A stretch of 64,000 nt of DNA from Absidia repens (lineage: Eukaryota; Mucoromycota; Mucoromycetes; Mucorales; Cunninghamellaceae): positions 1 to 64,000 of the forward strand of contig MCGE01000022.1 in NCBI GenBank assembly GCA_002105175.1, given 5' to 3'. The notes under the pieces were generated by a model. It worked only from the letters and a program-made list of their open reading frames with translations, ran no database searches and was not told the DNA's origin. Positions within the stretch are counted from its first letter, which is position 1. Each line of letters opens with the position of its first letter. Positions 62,940 through 64,000 of the stretch are shown piece after piece. The position numbers were made by a program, and so were the translations under genes.

Positions 62940-64000
62940 GGTGAGTTTTGATAAAAATAAAAAAAAAGGCGGGAGAAAAAGAGTTTTTTTTTTTTTTGTG
63001 AAGGATTATAATTTAAACCCAGATCAAACTGGGCAATTTTGATTTGGACAGCAAGGTTCAATATCCCCTCACAGGAACTAATTTCAGGTCAATCTCCTTT
63101 AAGAAAATATTTGGGTATCGCGCTCTTCAGCAATACGGCCGTTAACACATACATTTTTTTTTAAAAAACAGAAAAAGTTTCATAAAGTTGACAGTAAATG
63201 AAATAGGTCCACTGTTCGTATATATGACAAAGTACTGTACTGTACAGTAGATTGAAAATCAGATTTTCGAGCTCAATATGAGAGATACTAACAAATGCAA
63301 TGATAATACGGAAACAATGCCATAATTGTGGAAGTCATGCATCTGATATCTCAACTCTGAAAAATACAGTATGATGGGTTCCAGGAATACTTTTGAGATA
63401 TATAACTGTTCTTTCTAGTCAGATATAGTATGCCTCATTGAGTATCCTTTGATATAAAGGGTTGCATACTGTACGGCCTGCATACACGGTAAAGCATTTT
63501 GGGATGTTGTTTGGTAGACCTATGAGTTCTCATAATGAGGGTCCAGTACACTTCTGGACCGGAAACACGGTATGGTAATGATTGCGCTGCGATTATTAAA
63601 AACTGGTTTGCTCGAAGAAGGTTTGTAATATATCAATGCAAGGAACCATGTGATGTTGCAATATTTTTCGGTGTGAAACCAAAATCTTATTTCTTTTTTC
63701 TCTTTTTTTTTTTCTTTCTCTTTTTTATCACAATATTCACCAAGTAATCTGTCATCCGGATTACTAGCAAGCCGAATGCGCACCAATCTTATTTGGCAGC
63801 AATGTGTATCATGCGTATGATTCATGAAAACCGCCTTCAAGGTAATGACCAAAACCTTCTTCCGGTAAAGGATGGTCTCAATACAGTTACTCCAACGGCA
63901 TTTCTTTCCTGCTAAAGCTCAATCTTCCTTGAAAATGAAATCGGTGGTTCTGTGACTCATTTACTTTATTCCAGTAGGTTGTTTTTTGGGGGGCCGAGGG
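62940..64000. other. right-end region upstream of calcineurin A
   Basis: Promoter of calcineurin A in the left part. TACTGTACTGTACAGTA near 63231-63248 is partly palindromic. Between about 63520 and 63950 there are medium-length open frames on both strands, none with a recognisable domain; they may belong to a degraded transposon that continues beyond the window. I do not support a gene here. Confidence 0.35.

Overview
This 64-kb window is fungal nuclear DNA, most likely from an early-diverging, Mucoromycota-type fungus. The evidence is an AT-rich sequence, short GT-AG introns (mostly 45-110 nt), a Gti1/Pac2 (WOPR) regulator, a 27-exon FANCJ helicase, a neurofibromin that follows the animal protein closely, and remains of Ty3/gypsy and Fanzor-type mobile elements. 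I saw no tRNA, rRNA, CRISPR array or bacterial-type feature. Genus-level placement would need a database search.

Layout. 1-318: 3' end of an unknown gene. 929-10368 (+): neurofibromin/Ira-type RasGAP, 19 exons, with one base missing from the frame inside the GAP domain. 10.4-13.4 kb: repeat-bearing spacer. 13405-18054 (-): FANCJ/BRIP1 helicase, divergent from TRAPPC4 (18221-18758, +). 19070-19636 (-): mitochondrial ribosomal protein mL43, divergent from MRD1/RBM19 (19842-22775, +), whose start codon is split by an intron. 22.8-30.0 kb: a repeat- and transposon-rich island with ~120-bp tandem repeats, very long homopolymers, a gypsy RNase H relic and the C-terminal part of a Fanzor (eukaryotic TnpB relative). 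30.1-36.1 kb (-): VHS-GAT protein (Lsb5-like), GATA factor and RFC5. 36852-39678 (+): Ubp15/USP7-type deubiquitinase lacking its usual C-terminal half. 39.7-44.3 kb: repeats. 44387-45142 (+): secreted thaumatin-like protein. 46425-47959 (-): ETF alpha. 48.4-50.9 kb: repeats. 51109-52092 (-): WOPR regulator. 54099-55221 (+): REV7/MAD2L2, found by joining seven exons. 56601-60390 (-): inactive transglutaminase-like (Cyk3/KY type) protein. 60790-62939 (-): calcineurin A. The right end is non-coding as far as I can tell.

The genes are mostly conserved single-copy housekeeping loci and do not form one pathway. There is a loose genome-maintenance theme (FANCJ, REV7, RFC5) and a signalling/morphogenesis theme (RasGAP, calcineurin, WOPR, Cyk3-like). 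For most genes I built exon models by hand and checked that the summed exon lengths close in frame. Two do not close: the RasGAP (one base short) and the Lsb5-like gene (one base too many).

The most notable structure outside genes is a dispersed non-coding repeat family of roughly 1.0-1.35 kb (here called R1). It has eight recognisable copies in both orientations, with a conserved GGGGAAACCC core and, in many copies, a CCCGCCCACGTGAAT block. The Fanzor relic with its possible GC-AG intron is the best candidate for an RNA-guided nuclease element.
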